Shown: positions 23,704 through 33,062, counted from the first letter of the stretch. The stretch is 64,000 nt of DNA from Mycobacterium sp. AZCC_0083 (GCF_014202335.1 NZ_JACHGP010000012.1:186001-250000); one strand, 5' to 3'. Translations and numbers: made by a program. The notes: generated from the letters alone by a model not told the origin.

Positions 23704-24744
23704 TCAGCGCGCAAACACCCCGGCGCTGTACTTGGGCTGCCAGTCCGATGTGAGGAGGGCGCCGACGTTGGACTCCCTGTCCCCGCGATTGGCCGTGTCG
23801 GTGTCGCGGATGCTGTAGATGAACGCAGGACCGCTGTAGCCGGTGGCCGCCGCGGCCGCCAGCACGTCGGTGATCTGCTTGGCCTGCTCCTCCTGGCTGA
23901 CTCCGTCGGAGTCTTCGCTCGTCGGCGCGCCCAACTCGGTCATCCAGATCTTCTTGCCACCGTCGCCGTTGGCGGCCATGACGTCGTGCAGCGCAGGGAC
24001 GTCCGACCAGCCGTTCTCCGGGTTGGCGGCGAACCCAGTGGGAAAGACGTAGGGGTGAGCCGCAGCGGCGTCGAAGTTGCCCTTGGCGCCCAAGGCGTAC
24101 ATCTGGGTGAGGAACGCAGGCGGGGACTCCTCTCCCGGCAGTCGGCTGAAACCGGCGAGCACCACGGTGCTGCCTGGCTGCGCGGCCTTGATCGCCGGAT
24201 AGGCGGCCTTGACCAAGTCGGTGTACCGCGGGGCGTTGCGGGGCGTGCCCCCGAAGAAAAGTGGAAGGTTCGGCTCGTTCCAGAGCTGCCAGTTGGACAC
24301 TCGCGACCCGTACCGACTCACCACTGCGGTGGAGAAGCCGGCGTAGTCGGACGCGTTGTCCGGCGGGGCGCTGAAGGAGGTGCCCGCCGGACGCGCCCAG
24401 GTCGGCGAGTAGGCGATGACGCCGAGCACCCTCAAGTTGCGCGCCGCCGCCGCGTTGATCACGACGTCCGTCTGGCGCCAGTCGTACTGACCCTTTGCCG
24501 TCTCGATCTGGGTCCACGGGATGAGCACCCGGAGCCACGTAGCGCTGGTCTTGGCTACGGCGTCGAGCTCGCGATTGACGTCGTCGGCGCCGAGCCACGT
24601 CATCTGGGCGCCGTCACCAAAGCCGTACCCTGCCGCCGGGAACAGCAGCGCCGCTTGGGCCGGGGCGGGCACGGCAAGGCCGACGACGATCGCCAGCGAC
24701 GCCGCCACTGCCCGCGCAAAATAACGCCCCGCCCGTTTCGCCAT
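23704..24744 (-). CDS. Secreted clan-A glycoside hydrolase (PslG / GH39-like)
   Basis: ATG at 24744 gives 346 residues and a clean signal peptide: MAKRAG, a hydrophobic core and cleavage after APAQA near residue 31. The TIM-barrel has both catalytic glutamates: Glu157 in LWNEPN (acid/base) and Glu270 in WMTELGAP (nucleophile). It is a paralog of the glycosidase in the glycan island at 46557-48113 (shared TWLRVLIPW, SPTWA, WNEPN and GKKIW). The substrate is a secreted or wall glycan of unknown type. It sits between rmlD and wbbL, where M. tuberculosis has no gene, so it appears to be an addition to the linker locus. Confidence 0.85.
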   Translation of the reverse strand: MAKRAGRYFARAVAASLAIVVGLAVPAPAQAALLFPAAGYGFGDGAQMTWLGADDVNRELDAVAKTSATWLRVLIPWTQIETAKGQYDWRQTDVVINAAAARNLRVLGVIAYSPTWARPAGTSFSAPPDNASDYAGFSTAVVSRYGSRVSNWQLWNEPNLPLFFGGTPRNAPRYTDLVKAAYPAIKAAQPGSTVVLAGFSRLPGEESPPAFLTQMYALGAKGNFDAAAAHPYVFPTGFAANPENGWSDVPALHDVMAANGDGGKKIWMTELGAPTSEDSDGVSQEEQAKQITDVLAAAAATGYSGPAFIYSIRDTDTANRGDRESNVGALLTSDWQPKYSAGVFAR

Positions 24745-24822
24745 GCCCAGAAAACTACCGCACCACCACGCAGAGCCGCCCTGCAGCAACGACTGCCACC
24801 CGGCAGGATCAGCCTCCAAACG

Positions 24823-25689
24823 TCACCCCGGAACGCTCGCCAGCGCCGATTCCAGCGCATCACGCCACGGCCGCAGGGGCGTCAGACCGGCGTCCGCGGA
24901 CCTGGCGCCGGACAGCGCCGAGTACTGCGGTCGGGACGCAGGCCGGGGATGGCGGCCCGTGTCGACGGGACGCACCCTGGCCGGGTCGGCCCCGACGAAT
25001 TCGAACACCGCCCGAGCCTGCTCGAAGCGACTGGTCTCGCCGTCGTTCGCCGCGTGCAGCACGGGTTCGCTGATCGTCCCTGCTGCCGCCTCGAGCAGCG
25101 CGCCGACCAGATCGCCAACGTAGGTCGGCGATCCGATCTGGTCGGCCACGACGTCCACCGTCCCGTCACCGGCGGCCAGCCGGCGCATGGTCGCGACGAA
25201 GTCACCGCCGTCGCCTCCAGAGAAGATCCACGCCGTGCGCACCACGTGTGCGTCTGGCATGGCGGCCAGCACGGCGAACTCACCTGCCAACTTGCTCCGT
25301 CCGTAGACGCTCAGTGGACCGGTCTGGTCGTCGATCTCGTAGGGGCGGCGTTCGGCGCCACCGAAGTCGCCACTGAACACGTAGTCGGTGGAGACGTGCA
25401 CTAGGCCTGCGCCTGCGCGGGCGCACGCGTGCGCCACGTTCTCCGCTCCCGTCGCGTTGACGGCGAACGCCCTCTCCTCGTCGCGCTCGGCCTCGTCGAC
25501 CTTGGTGTACGCGGCACAGTTGATCACCGCGTCATCCGCGTCGACGTGACGCTCAATGGCCGTTGCGTCGGTGACATCGCACTGCGCCGACGTCAACGCC
25601 AGCACCTCGTGCCCGCGTTGGGTGGCCTGAGCTGCCAAGACGGTACCGACGAGACCTCCGGCCCCGATGATGACGATCCTCTGCGACAT
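24823..25689 (-). CDS. rmlD: dTDP-4-dehydrorhamnose reductase
   Basis: Last step of dTDP-L-rhamnose synthesis, feeding WbbL. ATG at 25689 gives 288 residues and places the NAD(P) motif IIGAGGLVGTVLA at the N-terminus. The catalytic motif YGRSKLAGE (Tyr-x3-Lys) is preceded by LVHVSTDYVFSGD. The C-terminus holds SRPQYSALSGARSADAGL, typical of RmlD. It corresponds to Rv3266c and reads away from lcp1. Confidence 0.95.
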   Translation of the reverse strand: MSQRIVIIGAGGLVGTVLAAQATQRGHEVLALTSAQCDVTDATAIERHVDADDAVINCAAYTKVDEAERDEERAFAVNATGAENVAHACARAGAGLVHVSTDYVFSGDFGGAERRPYEIDDQTGPLSVYGRSKLAGEFAVLAAMPDAHVVRTAWIFSGGDGGDFVATMRRLAAGDGTVDVVADQIGSPTYVGDLVGALLEAAAGTISEPVLHAANDGETSRFEQARAVFEFVGADPARVRPVDTGRHPRPASRPQYSALSGARSADAGLTPLRPWRDALESALASVPG

Positions 25690-25756
25690 GCCCCCGAGTC
25701 TGGCACGCCGACTCCAGCTACCCGGTCTGTGGCCTCGTCGCAAGTAGCCTGGGCTG

Positions 25757-27235
25757 ATGCCAGGTCGCCTCACCCGCGCCATTGCCGTGATCGCGGCACT
25801 GGTGGTCGTCGTCGGCACAGGCGTCGCGTGGGGAAAGATCCGCTCGTTCGAGTCCGGTATCAACCACATCAGCGCCGCATCCCTCGGGGGTGGCGGCGAG
25901 GACGGTGCCATCGACATCCTGCTGGTCGGGCTGGACAGCCGGACCGACGCGCACGGCAACCCGCTGTCCGCCGACGAACTGGCCATGTTGCGCGCAGGCG
26001 ACGACGTGTCGACCAACACCGACACGATCATCCTGGTGCGCATCCCGAACAACGGGAAGTCGGCCACCGCAATCTCCATCCCTCGCGACTCCTACGTCGA
26101 TGCGCCAGGGCTTGGCAAGATGAAGATCAACGGCGTCTTCGGCGAGGTCAAGCTGGACAGGATGAAGGAGCTCGTCGAACAGGAAGGCATGGATCCCGCG
26201 AAGGCCGAGCCGCAAGCGACGGCGGCGGCCCGCGAGGCGCTGATCGCGACGGTCGCCAAGCTGACCGGGGTCACCGTCGACCACTACGCGGAGATCGGCC
26301 TGCTCGGCTTCGCCCTCATCACCGATGCCCTCGGCGGCGTCGACGTCTGCCTGAAAGATGCCGTCTACGAACCACTTTCGGGTGCCGACTTCCCGGCCGG
26401 CTGGCAGAAGCTGGACGGCCCGCAGGCCTTGAGCTTCGTCCGGCAGCGCCACGACCTTCCGCGGGGCGACCTCGACCGGGTGGTGCGCCAGCAGGTAGTG
26501 ATGGCGTCGCTCGCCCACCAGGTCATCTCGGGCAAGACGCTGTCCAGTCCGGCGACGCTCAACCGATTGCAGGACGCCGTGCAGCGCTCGGTGGTGATCT
26601 CCGACGGCTGGGACATCATGGACTTCATCACACAGCTGCAGAAGCTGGCCGGAGGCAACGTCGCATTCGCCACGATTCCGGTCCTTCAGGAGGACGGCTG
26701 GAGCGACGACGGCATGCAGAGCGTGGTGCGAGTGGATCCGAGCCAGGTCCAGACCTGGGTGTCAGGCCTGTTGCAGGACCAGGACGCGGGCAAGACCGAG
26801 CAGCTCGCCTATTCGCCGAGCAAGACCACCGCCGACGTGGTCAACGACACCGACATCGGCGGGCTCGCCGCCTCGGTCTCGGAGGTGTTGACCGGCAAGG
26901 GTTTCACCGCCGGTGCGATCGGCAACAACGACACCGAGCACGTCTCGCGCAGCCAGGTCCGGGCCGCCAAGTCCGATGATCTCGGCGCCGAGGCCGTCGC
27001 GAAGGAGCTTGGCAGTCTTCCGGTCGTCGAGGACGCATCGGTGGCTCCTGGGTCGGTGAAGGTCGTGCTCTCCTCGGACTACACCGGGCCCGGCTCCGGC
27101 CTCGGCTCCGAGGATTCGTCGGCGGGCAACACCCAGACCGCCGACCCCGTTGCGGCCGACGCCTCCACCGACGCCCCGCCTCCACCGTCGCCGATCATCA
27201 CCGCGGGTTCCAACGATCCGGAGTGCGTGAACTGA
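25757..27235 (+). CDS. lcp1: LytR-CpsA-Psr ligase joining arabinogalactan to peptidoglycan
   Basis: The 492-residue protein has an N-terminal membrane anchor (residues 7-25) and an extracellular LCP domain: ILLVGLDSRTD, NTDTIILVRIP, ISIPRDSYVDAP, KINGVFGEV and LSFVRQRHDLPRGDLDRVVRQQ, with the Arg and Asp residues that hold the polyprenyl pyrophosphate substrate. A C-terminal LytR_C domain follows (about residues 345-460), then a Pro/Ala tail. It corresponds to Rv3267, the main arabinogalactan ligase. It stands divergent from rmlD and wbbL, which make the linker it transfers. Confidence 0.93.
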   Translation: MPGRLTRAIAVIAALVVVVGTGVAWGKIRSFESGINHISAASLGGGGEDGAIDILLVGLDSRTDAHGNPLSADELAMLRAGDDVSTNTDTIILVRIPNNGKSATAISIPRDSYVDAPGLGKMKINGVFGEVKLDRMKELVEQEGMDPAKAEPQATAAAREALIATVAKLTGVTVDHYAEIGLLGFALITDALGGVDVCLKDAVYEPLSGADFPAGWQKLDGPQALSFVRQRHDLPRGDLDRVVRQQVVMASLAHQVISGKTLSSPATLNRLQDAVQRSVVISDGWDIMDFITQLQKLAGGNVAFATIPVLQEDGWSDDGMQSVVRVDPSQVQTWVSGLLQDQDAGKTEQLAYSPSKTTADVVNDTDIGGLAASVSEVLTGKGFTAGAIGNNDTEHVSRSQVRAAKSDDLGAEAVAKELGSLPVVEDASVAPGSVKVVLSSDYTGPGSGLGSEDSSAGNTQTADPVAADASTDAPPPPSPIITAGSNDPECVN

Positions 27236-27972
27236 GCACCCCCCCGTCGCTTCGCTCGCCCGGAAGCACTCTCAGCGCCTCCGTGCTCGATCCGCTGCTG
27301 CGCATCAACCCGGCCGGGCCCCGCATCACCTACTACGACGACGCGACCGGCGAACGCATCGAGCTGTCCACCGCAACACTGCACAACTGGGCGGCCAAGT
27401 CGGCGAACCTGCTGCGCGACGAGCTCGGCGCAGGCCCCGGCAGCAGGGTGGCAATCCTGCTTCCCGCGCACTGGCAGACGGCGGGTGTCCTGCTCGGGGT
27501 TTGGTACATCGGTGCGGAAGTCGTACTCGGGCAAGGGGATTGTGACATCGCCTGCTGCACCGCGGACCGGCTGGACGAGGCCGACGCCGCCGTCGTACCC
27601 GGCGGCGAGGTGGTCGCCCTGTCGTTGGACCCGTTCGGCAAGCCGATCGCCGACCTGCCGTTCGGCATCACCGACTACGCCACATCGGTGCGGGTGCACG
27701 GTGACCAGATCTCCCCAGCGCCTCAGCCAGGCCCCGCTCTGGCCGAGCAATCGCCGGCCGAAGTCCTTGCGGCGGCCGAAACAGCTGGCGCGGCAATGGG
27801 TTTGACTTCGACCGACCGGGTCTTGTCGACCGCCGGATGGGATACCGCAGAGGCCATGGTCGACCATCTGCTCGCAGTGTTCGCCGCGGGCGCGTCACTC
27901 GTACAGGTGACCAACCCCGACCAGGACGCCCAGGAGCGGCGCCGAACAACCGAGAAGGTCACCCGCGGTTAG
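27223..27972 (+). CDS. TIGR03089-type protein, truncated AMP-ligase-like
   Basis: This 249-residue protein corresponds to Rv3268. The N-terminal half looks like the first part of an AMP-dependent synthetase (TYYDDATGERIELS, NLLRDELGAGPGSRVAILLPAHWQTAGVLLGVW), but the ATP-binding P-loop and the C-terminal lid domain of that family are absent. GTG at 27223 overlaps lcp1 by 13 nt, so it is co-translated. Function is unknown; the fixed link to lcp1 hints at a wall role. The next M. tuberculosis genes, Rv3269-Rv3273, are missing here. Confidence 0.8.
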   Translation: MRELSTPPSLRSPGSTLSASVLDPLLRINPAGPRITYYDDATGERIELSTATLHNWAAKSANLLRDELGAGPGSRVAILLPAHWQTAGVLLGVWYIGAEVVLGQGDCDIACCTADRLDEADAAVVPGGEVVALSLDPFGKPIADLPFGITDYATSVRVHGDQISPAPQPGPALAEQSPAEVLAAAETAGAAMGLTSTDRVLSTAGWDTAEAMVDHLLAVFAAGASLVQVTNPDQDAQERRRTTEKVTRG

Positions 27973-27978
27973 GTGCGC

Positions 27979-29148
27979 TCACTTCAGCAGAGCGCGTGAC
28001 ATCACCACGCGCTGAATCTGATTGGTGCCCTCGTAGATCTGGGTGATCTTCGCGTCGCGCATGAACCGCTCGACCGGGAAGTCCACGGTGTAGCCGTAGC
28101 CGCCGAAGATCTGGACCGCGTCGGTGGTGACCTCCATCGCGACATCGGAAGCGAAACACTTTGCCGCAGAGGAGATGAACCCCAGATTCGGCTCGCCACG
28201 CTCGGCCCGCGCCGCGGCACTGTAGACCATCAGGCGCGCGGCCTCGATCTTCATCGCCATGTCGGCGAGCATGAACTGGATCGACTGGAAGTCGCTGATC
28301 GCCTTCTTGAACTGCTTGCGTTCCTTGCTGTAGGCGATCGCAGCCTCGAGCGCCCCCTGGGCAATGCCGACGGCCTGCGCACCGATCGTCGGGCGGGTGT
28401 GATCCAGCGTCGCCAATGCGGTCTTGAACCCGGTGCCAGGGTCGCCGATGATGCGGTCTCCTGGAATGCGGCATTCCTCGAAGTACAACTCCGTGGTCGG
28501 CGAGCCCTTGATGCCGAGCTTGCGTTCCTTCGGCCCGACCGAGAAGCCCTCGTCGTCCTTGTGCACCACGAACGCCGAGATGCCGTTGGCGCCCTTGTCG
28601 GGGTCGGTCACCGCCATCACCGTGTACCAGGTGGAGTGGCCGCCGTTGGAGATCCAGCACTTCGATCCGTTGAGAATCCAGTCGTCGCCGTCGGCCTTGG
28701 CGCGAGTCCGCATCGCCGCCGCGTCGCTGCCCGCCTCCCGCTCCGACAACGCATACGAAGCCGTCGCCTCCCCCGCTCCGATGGAGGGCAGCACCTGCTT
28801 CTTGAGCTCTTCGGAACCGCGCATCAACATGCCCATGGTGCCGAGCTTGTTGCAGATCGGGATCAACGACGACGACGCACACACCCGCGCGACCTCTTCG
28901 ATCACGATGCACGCAGCGATCGAGTCGCCGCCCTGTCCGCCGTACTCCTCGGGAATGTGAATCGCCGAGAAACCACTGGCGGAGAGCGCCGCTAGAGCTT
29001 CAGTGGTGTAGCGGGCCTTCTCATCGACATCCGCTGCGTACGGCGCGATTTCCTTCTCACACAGGTCCCGTAAAACCGTGCGCAGCTCGTTGTGTTCATC
29101 GGCAAGCCGGAACACGTCGAACGCGGGATTACCCAGTCGGTCAGCCAT
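27979..29148 (-). CDS. fadE25: Acyl-CoA dehydrogenase
   Basis: A 389-residue FAD enzyme that puts a double bond into short or branched acyl-CoA. Visible: ASYALSEREAGSDAAAMRTRA (flavin and substrate loop), WISNGGHSTWYTVMA, QAVGIAQGALEAAI, FGGYGYTVDFPVERFMRD and the catalytic base region IYEGTNQIQR near the C-terminus. It corresponds to Rv3274c. It lies 14 nt after the purE stop on the same strand; the biochemical link to purine synthesis is not obvious. Confidence 0.95.
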   Translation of the reverse strand: MADRLGNPAFDVFRLADEHNELRTVLRDLCEKEIAPYAADVDEKARYTTEALAALSASGFSAIHIPEEYGGQGGDSIAACIVIEEVARVCASSSLIPICNKLGTMGMLMRGSEELKKQVLPSIGAGEATASYALSEREAGSDAAAMRTRAKADGDDWILNGSKCWISNGGHSTWYTVMAVTDPDKGANGISAFVVHKDDEGFSVGPKERKLGIKGSPTTELYFEECRIPGDRIIGDPGTGFKTALATLDHTRPTIGAQAVGIAQGALEAAIAYSKERKQFKKAISDFQSIQFMLADMAMKIEAARLMVYSAAARAERGEPNLGFISSAAKCFASDVAMEVTTDAVQIFGGYGYTVDFPVERFMRDAKITQIYEGTNQIQRVVMSRALLK

Positions 29149-29162
29149 GAAAAGTCTCCTTG

Positions 29163-29702
29163 CTACTCGCCGGTAACTTTACCTTGTGCAGAATCTCGGC
29201 CCATCAGCCGATCCCGCAGCGCTGCGTCCTTTTGCAGCACCACTTCCTCAAGGTCGGTCTGAAACCGCTCCATGCGCGCGCGCAGCGCGGGATCCGACGA
29301 ACCGAGGATGCGCACGGCCAGCAGGCCCGCATTGCGGGCACCGCCGATCGACACCGTGGCGACCGGGACCCCGGCAGGCATCTGCACGATCGACAGCAGC
29401 GAATCCAGGCCGTCGAGCCGCGCCAGTGGCACCGGAACGCCGATCACCGGCAGCGGCGTCGCGGCGGCGACCATGCCTGGCAGGTGCGCGGCTCCGCCTG
29501 CGCCCGCGATGACGACCTCGATGCCACGGCCCGCGGCGCTGCGCGCGTAGTCGAGCATCCGGCCGGGTGTGCGGTGCGCCGACACCACTCCCACTTCGAA
29601 CGGCACCTCGAACTCGGCCAGCGCGGTCACCGCGTCCTCCATCACCGACCAGTCGCTGTCACTGCCCATGATGACGCCGACCCGAGGGCTACTACTTGGC
29701 AT
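29163..29702 (-). CDS. purE: N5-carboxyaminoimidazole ribonucleotide mutase
   Basis: It rearranges N5-CAIR to CAIR in purine synthesis. ATG at 29702, which overlaps the purK stop by 11 nt, gives 179 residues (family about 170). Motifs: VGVIMGSDSDW (phosphate loop), VVSAHRTPGRML (catalytic His) and AGAGGAAHLPGMVAA. It corresponds to Rv3275c. It works directly after PurK, its operon partner. Confidence 0.96.
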   Translation of the reverse strand: MPSSSPRVGVIMGSDSDWSVMEDAVTALAEFEVPFEVGVVSAHRTPGRMLDYARSAAGRGIEVVIAGAGGAAHLPGMVAAATPLPVIGVPVPLARLDGLDSLLSIVQMPAGVPVATVSIGGARNAGLLAVRILGSSDPALRARMERFQTDLEEVVLQKDAALRDRLMGRDSAQGKVTGE

Positions 29703-30903
29703 GTCCGTCCCATCCATCCGTCCACTCGCCATGTGACAAGTAGTGCGCGGCCCGCGTCGCCCGCTCCCGGACGTACGCGACGTATTCGTCGTCGGAAGGC
29801 GAACCGTCGGCCGCACCGAGCACGTTTACGTGCCCGATCTTGCGCCCCGCCCGTTCGGCCTTGCCGTACAGGTGCACCTTGGCATCGGGGATCCGCGCGA
29901 ACAGATGGTGCAGACGCTCGTCCATGCCGATCGCGGGCGCGACCGGCGCGCCAAGCACGTTGGCCATCACCGTCACCGGGGCAATCGGCCGGGTGTCCCC
30001 GAGCGGATAGTCCAGCACCGCACGCAGGTGTTGTTCGAACTGACTGGTCCTTGCGCCGTCCATGCTCCAGTGGCCGGAGTTGTGCGGGCGCATCGCCAAC
30101 TCGTTGACGAGCAGCCCACCGTCGACCGTCTCGAACAGTTCGACGGCCAGCACCCCGACCACCCCGAGTTCGTTGGCCAGTCGAAGCGCCAGTGCCTCTG
30201 CGGCGCCGCCCAGTTCCGAGTTCAGCTTGGGGGCGGGAGCAATGACCTCGACGCAGATGCCGTCGCGCTGCACGGTTTCGACCACCGGCCACGCCGCGCC
30301 CTGCCCGAACGGCGACCGCGCCACCAACGCGGACAGCTCACGGCGCATGTCGACGCGTTCCTCGACGAGAACCGCAACGCCGTCCGCGAGATATCGGCCG
30401 GCGGCCTCGCGTGCCTCGGCGGCGTCGCGGGCCAGCGTGACACCGCGGCCGTCGTACCCGCCCCGGATCGTCTTCACCACGATCGGCCCACCGATGCGCG
30501 CGGCGAACTCGTCGACGTCATCGACCGTCGTCACCTCCGCGAACCGCGGCACCGGCGCGCCAAGCTCCTCCAGCCGCCGTCGCATCACCAGCTTGTCCTG
30601 GGCGTGGATGAGCGCCTGTGGCGGCGGGGCCACGTTGACGCCGTCGGCGACCAGCTCGTCGAGCAGGTCGGTCGGCACGTGCTCGTGGTCGAAGGTCAGC
30701 GCGTCCACCCCCGCGGCCGCCTTGCGCAGCGCGTCGATGTCGGTGTGGGCCCCGAGCACCACGTCGGGGGTCACCTGCGCGGCGGGATCGTCGGGGCTCG
30801 CCGCGAGCACCCGCAGGGTCTGACCGAGCGCGATTGCGGCCTGGTGGGTCATCCTGGCCAGCTGGCCGCCGCCGATCATGACCACTACTGGGGGTGCGCT
30901 CAC
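29692..30903 (-). CDS. purK: N5-carboxyaminoimidazole ribonucleotide synthase
   Basis: This 403-residue ATP-grasp enzyme makes N5-CAIR from AIR, bicarbonate and ATP. It begins VVVMIGGGQLARMTHQAA (N-terminal Rossmann-like domain), followed by the ATP-grasp core (VKTIRGGYDGRGV, VLVEERVDMRRELSALVAR) and VNELAMRPHNSGHW, which carries the metal and phosphate ligands. It corresponds to Rv3276c. GTG start. It is divergent from the gtrA-like gene. Confidence 0.96.
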   Translation of the reverse strand: MSAPPVVVMIGGGQLARMTHQAAIALGQTLRVLAASPDDPAAQVTPDVVLGAHTDIDALRKAAAGVDALTFDHEHVPTDLLDELVADGVNVAPPPQALIHAQDKLVMRRRLEELGAPVPRFAEVTTVDDVDEFAARIGGPIVVKTIRGGYDGRGVTLARDAAEAREAAGRYLADGVAVLVEERVDMRRELSALVARSPFGQGAAWPVVETVQRDGICVEVIAPAPKLNSELGGAAEALALRLANELGVVGVLAVELFETVDGGLLVNELAMRPHNSGHWSMDGARTSQFEQHLRAVLDYPLGDTRPIAPVTVMANVLGAPVAPAIGMDERLHHLFARIPDAKVHLYGKAERAGRKIGHVNVLGAADGSPSDDEYVAYVRERATRAAHYLSHGEWTDGWDGHAK

Positions 30904-30985
30904 GGTGCTATGTTGTCACGCCAGGAACCGGCTGCGACCTGCGCGGGTACACGTCGGGTGTGAGATTTCCGTAGACTGCCCTCTT

Positions 30986-31627
30986 GTGTCTTTTACCGAT
31001 GCCACCATTGCGCGGCTACCCCGCGTAATGCGGCCCTACGCCGAACGGCATCACGAGCTCATCAAGTTTGCGATCGTCGGCGGCACGACGTTCATCATCG
31101 ACTCGGCGATCTTCTACACGCTGAAGCTGACGATCCTCGAGCCCAAGCCGGTCACCGCCAAGATCATCTCCGGCATCGTCGCGGTCATCGCGTCCTACAT
31201 CCTGAATCGGGAATGGAGCTTCCGGGACCGCGGCGGCCGGGAACGGCACCACGAGGCACTGCTGTTCTTCGGCGTCAGCGGCGTCGGCGTGCTTCTGAGC
31301 ATGGCCCCGCTGTACTTCTCCAGCTACGTGTTGCAGTTTCGCGTCCCCGACGTCTCGCTGACCATGGAGAACATCGCCGACTTCATCTCGGCGTACGTCA
31401 TCGGCAACCTGCTGCAGATGGCGTTCCGGTTCTGGGCGTTCCGCCGCTGGGTCTTCCCCGACGAGTTCGCCCGCCATCCCGACAAGGTCGTCGAGGCGTC
31501 GATGACCGCCGGCGGCATCGCGGAAGCGATCGAGGATCAGTACGAGGACGGCCACATTGGCAGGCGAGCCCGCAGGACGGCTCAGCTTGGCGACTCCTCC
31601 GAGCCGAGGGTGTCGAAGACTTCGTGA
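30986..31627 (+). CDS. GtrA-family membrane protein
   Basis: GTG at 30986 gives 213 residues; an upstream in-frame start would overlap purK. Four membrane helices are visible: KFAIVGGTTFIIDSAIFY, IISGIVAVIASYILNREWSF (with the GtrA motif NREWSFRD), LLFFGVSGVGVLLSMAPLY and FISAYVIGNLLQMAFRFWAFRRWVF. GtrA proteins help flip or use polyprenyl-linked sugars. It corresponds to Rv3277. Its 3' end overlaps the convergent PH-protein gene by 46 nt. Confidence 0.88.
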   Translation: MSFTDATIARLPRVMRPYAERHHELIKFAIVGGTTFIIDSAIFYTLKLTILEPKPVTAKIISGIVAVIASYILNREWSFRDRGGRERHHEALLFFGVSGVGVLLSMAPLYFSSYVLQFRVPDVSLTMENIADFISAYVIGNLLQMAFRFWAFRRWVFPDEFARHPDKVVEASMTAGGIAEAIEDQYEDGHIGRRARRTAQLGDSSEPRVSKTS

Positions 31628-32100
31628 TAGAGCAGGGAGTGCACCTGCTCGACGCGCGGAATGTCGTGGAACTCTAGAGGGTCCTGGCTCGCCGACTCGA
31701 TGATCAGCGTGCCCGTGCGCACCATCCTGTCGATCAAACCGTGCCGGAACTCCACGCTGTTGATCCGCGCAAGCGGGATGTCGATGCCCGACCGGGTGAG
31801 CAGGCCGTGCCGGAACATCACGCGGCGGTCGGTGATGACGAAATGTGTTGTGCGCCAGTTCAGGAACGGCCACACCACCAGCCACCCGACGACCACCAGC
31901 CAGACCACCCCGATGACGATCATCACGATGTTCTTGGCCGTGTGATCCCACGTCATGTGGTTGACCACCGCGGCGCCGAACGCCGCGAGTGCCGTCGCCA
32001 GCAGCAGGACGAGGACGGGTCCGATCAACCGCTTCCAGTGCGGATGCCGGTGCAGCACGACGCGCTCGTCGGCGGCCAGCACGTTATCCGGGTACCCCAC
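31582..32100 (-). CDS. PH-domain membrane protein
   Basis: A 172-residue protein corresponding to Rv3278c. Two N-terminal membrane helices (LIGPVLVLLLATALAAFGAAV and NIVMIVIGVVWLVVVGWLVVWPF) are followed by a bacterial PH domain (WRTTHFVITDRRVMFRHGLLTRSGIDIPLARINSV and the following strands). Function unknown. It lies 9 nt after birA on the same strand, so the two may be co-expressed. Confidence 0.88.
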   Translation of the reverse strand: MGYPDNVLAADERVVLHRHPHWKRLIGPVLVLLLATALAAFGAAVVNHMTWDHTAKNIVMIVIGVVWLVVVGWLVVWPFLNWRTTHFVITDRRVMFRHGLLTRSGIDIPLARINSVEFRHGLIDRMVRTGTLIIESASQDPLEFHDIPRVEQVHSLLYHEVFDTLGSEESPS

Positions 32101-32109
32101 GGTGCGACT

Positions 32110-32943
32110 CTACCCAGAGTCGGCGTCACCCAAGGGCCGAAGATGCACGATGTCTCCCGCCGATACGACGACGGTCTCGGCGCCCGTGTCGATGCACAGC
32201 CGGCCCTGTTCGTCGATGTTCTTGGCGTCGCCGACGATCTCTCGATCACCGGGCATCGTGGCGCGGACCCGCGCGCCGATGGTGAGGCTGCGCGAGGTGT
32301 ACTCGGCGATCAGCGCGGCGTCAGCCCCCTGCGCAGCCCGCAGACCCGCGATGCGCCGCTCCAGGCCCTCCAGGAGGGCGACGATCAGGTCACGGCGGTC
32401 GGTGGGACGCCCGCCAAGCATCGCCAGCGACGTGGCGCCGGGATCGGGCAGTTCATCGGCGACCAGCGACACGTTGAGCCCGATGCCGATCACGACGGCG
32501 GGTGCGGGCGCCGCCACCTCGACGAGGATGCCTGCCAGCTTGCCCTGCGCGGGCGGGCGGGCCAACACGTCGTTGGGCCACTTGAGGCCGGCCTCCACGC
32601 CCGACACCGGGCCGACGGCGTCGAGCACCGCCAAGCCGGCAACCAGCGGTATCCACCCCCACGCCGTGGTGGGGATGCCGTCGGCGCTCACCCCGACCGA
32701 CATCGAGATCTGCGCGCCGGGTACCGCCGACCAGCTGCGGCCGTTGCGACCGCGGCCCGCCGTCTGATTTTCGGCGACGAGTACCACGCCCTCGATGTCC
32801 TCCCCTGCCGCCGCCCGGGCGATCAGGTCGACATTGGTGGAACCGGTCTCGGCAACCACGTCGATCCGCTGCCACGGTGAGCGGACCAGACCGTCGCGAA
32901 GTGCAGTCGCGTCCAGGGCGTTGCGCCAGTCGTCGGTAGTCAT
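32110..32943 (-). CDS. birA: Biotin protein ligase
   Basis: It attaches biotin to acceptor lysines such as the EAMKM site of AccA3 in this window. The 277 residues show ETGSTNVDLIARA, the biotinyl-AMP loop TAGRGRNGRSW, the KWPNDVL motif and a C-terminal SH3-like domain (IGARVRATMPGDREIVG). There is no N-terminal winged-helix domain, so it is a monofunctional ligase and not a repressor. It corresponds to Rv3279c. In M. tuberculosis it faces accD5 directly; here a 20-kb island separates them. Confidence 0.95.
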   Translation of the reverse strand: MTTDDWRNALDATALRDGLVRSPWQRIDVVAETGSTNVDLIARAAAGEDIEGVVLVAENQTAGRGRNGRSWSAVPGAQISMSVGVSADGIPTTAWGWIPLVAGLAVLDAVGPVSGVEAGLKWPNDVLARPPAQGKLAGILVEVAAPAPAVVIGIGLNVSLVADELPDPGATSLAMLGGRPTDRRDLIVALLEGLERRIAGLRAAQGADAALIAEYTSRSLTIGARVRATMPGDREIVGDAKNIDEQGRLCIDTGAETVVVSAGDIVHLRPLGDADSG

Positions 32944-33062
32944 GGCGGTCAGCCTATTGCGGTGTGTTTCCGATCACGAAGGGCCGGTCTCGGCAGGAGA
33001 GCAACGTCGCGGACGGATACGCTAGCCGCACCATGGCGATCTTGAACAGTCGTGGAATTGGC

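Noticed and set aside
29172..29183. GGTAA-N2-TTACC palindrome near the fadE25 start
   Set aside because: It lies inside the purE coding end, so coding constraint could explain it.
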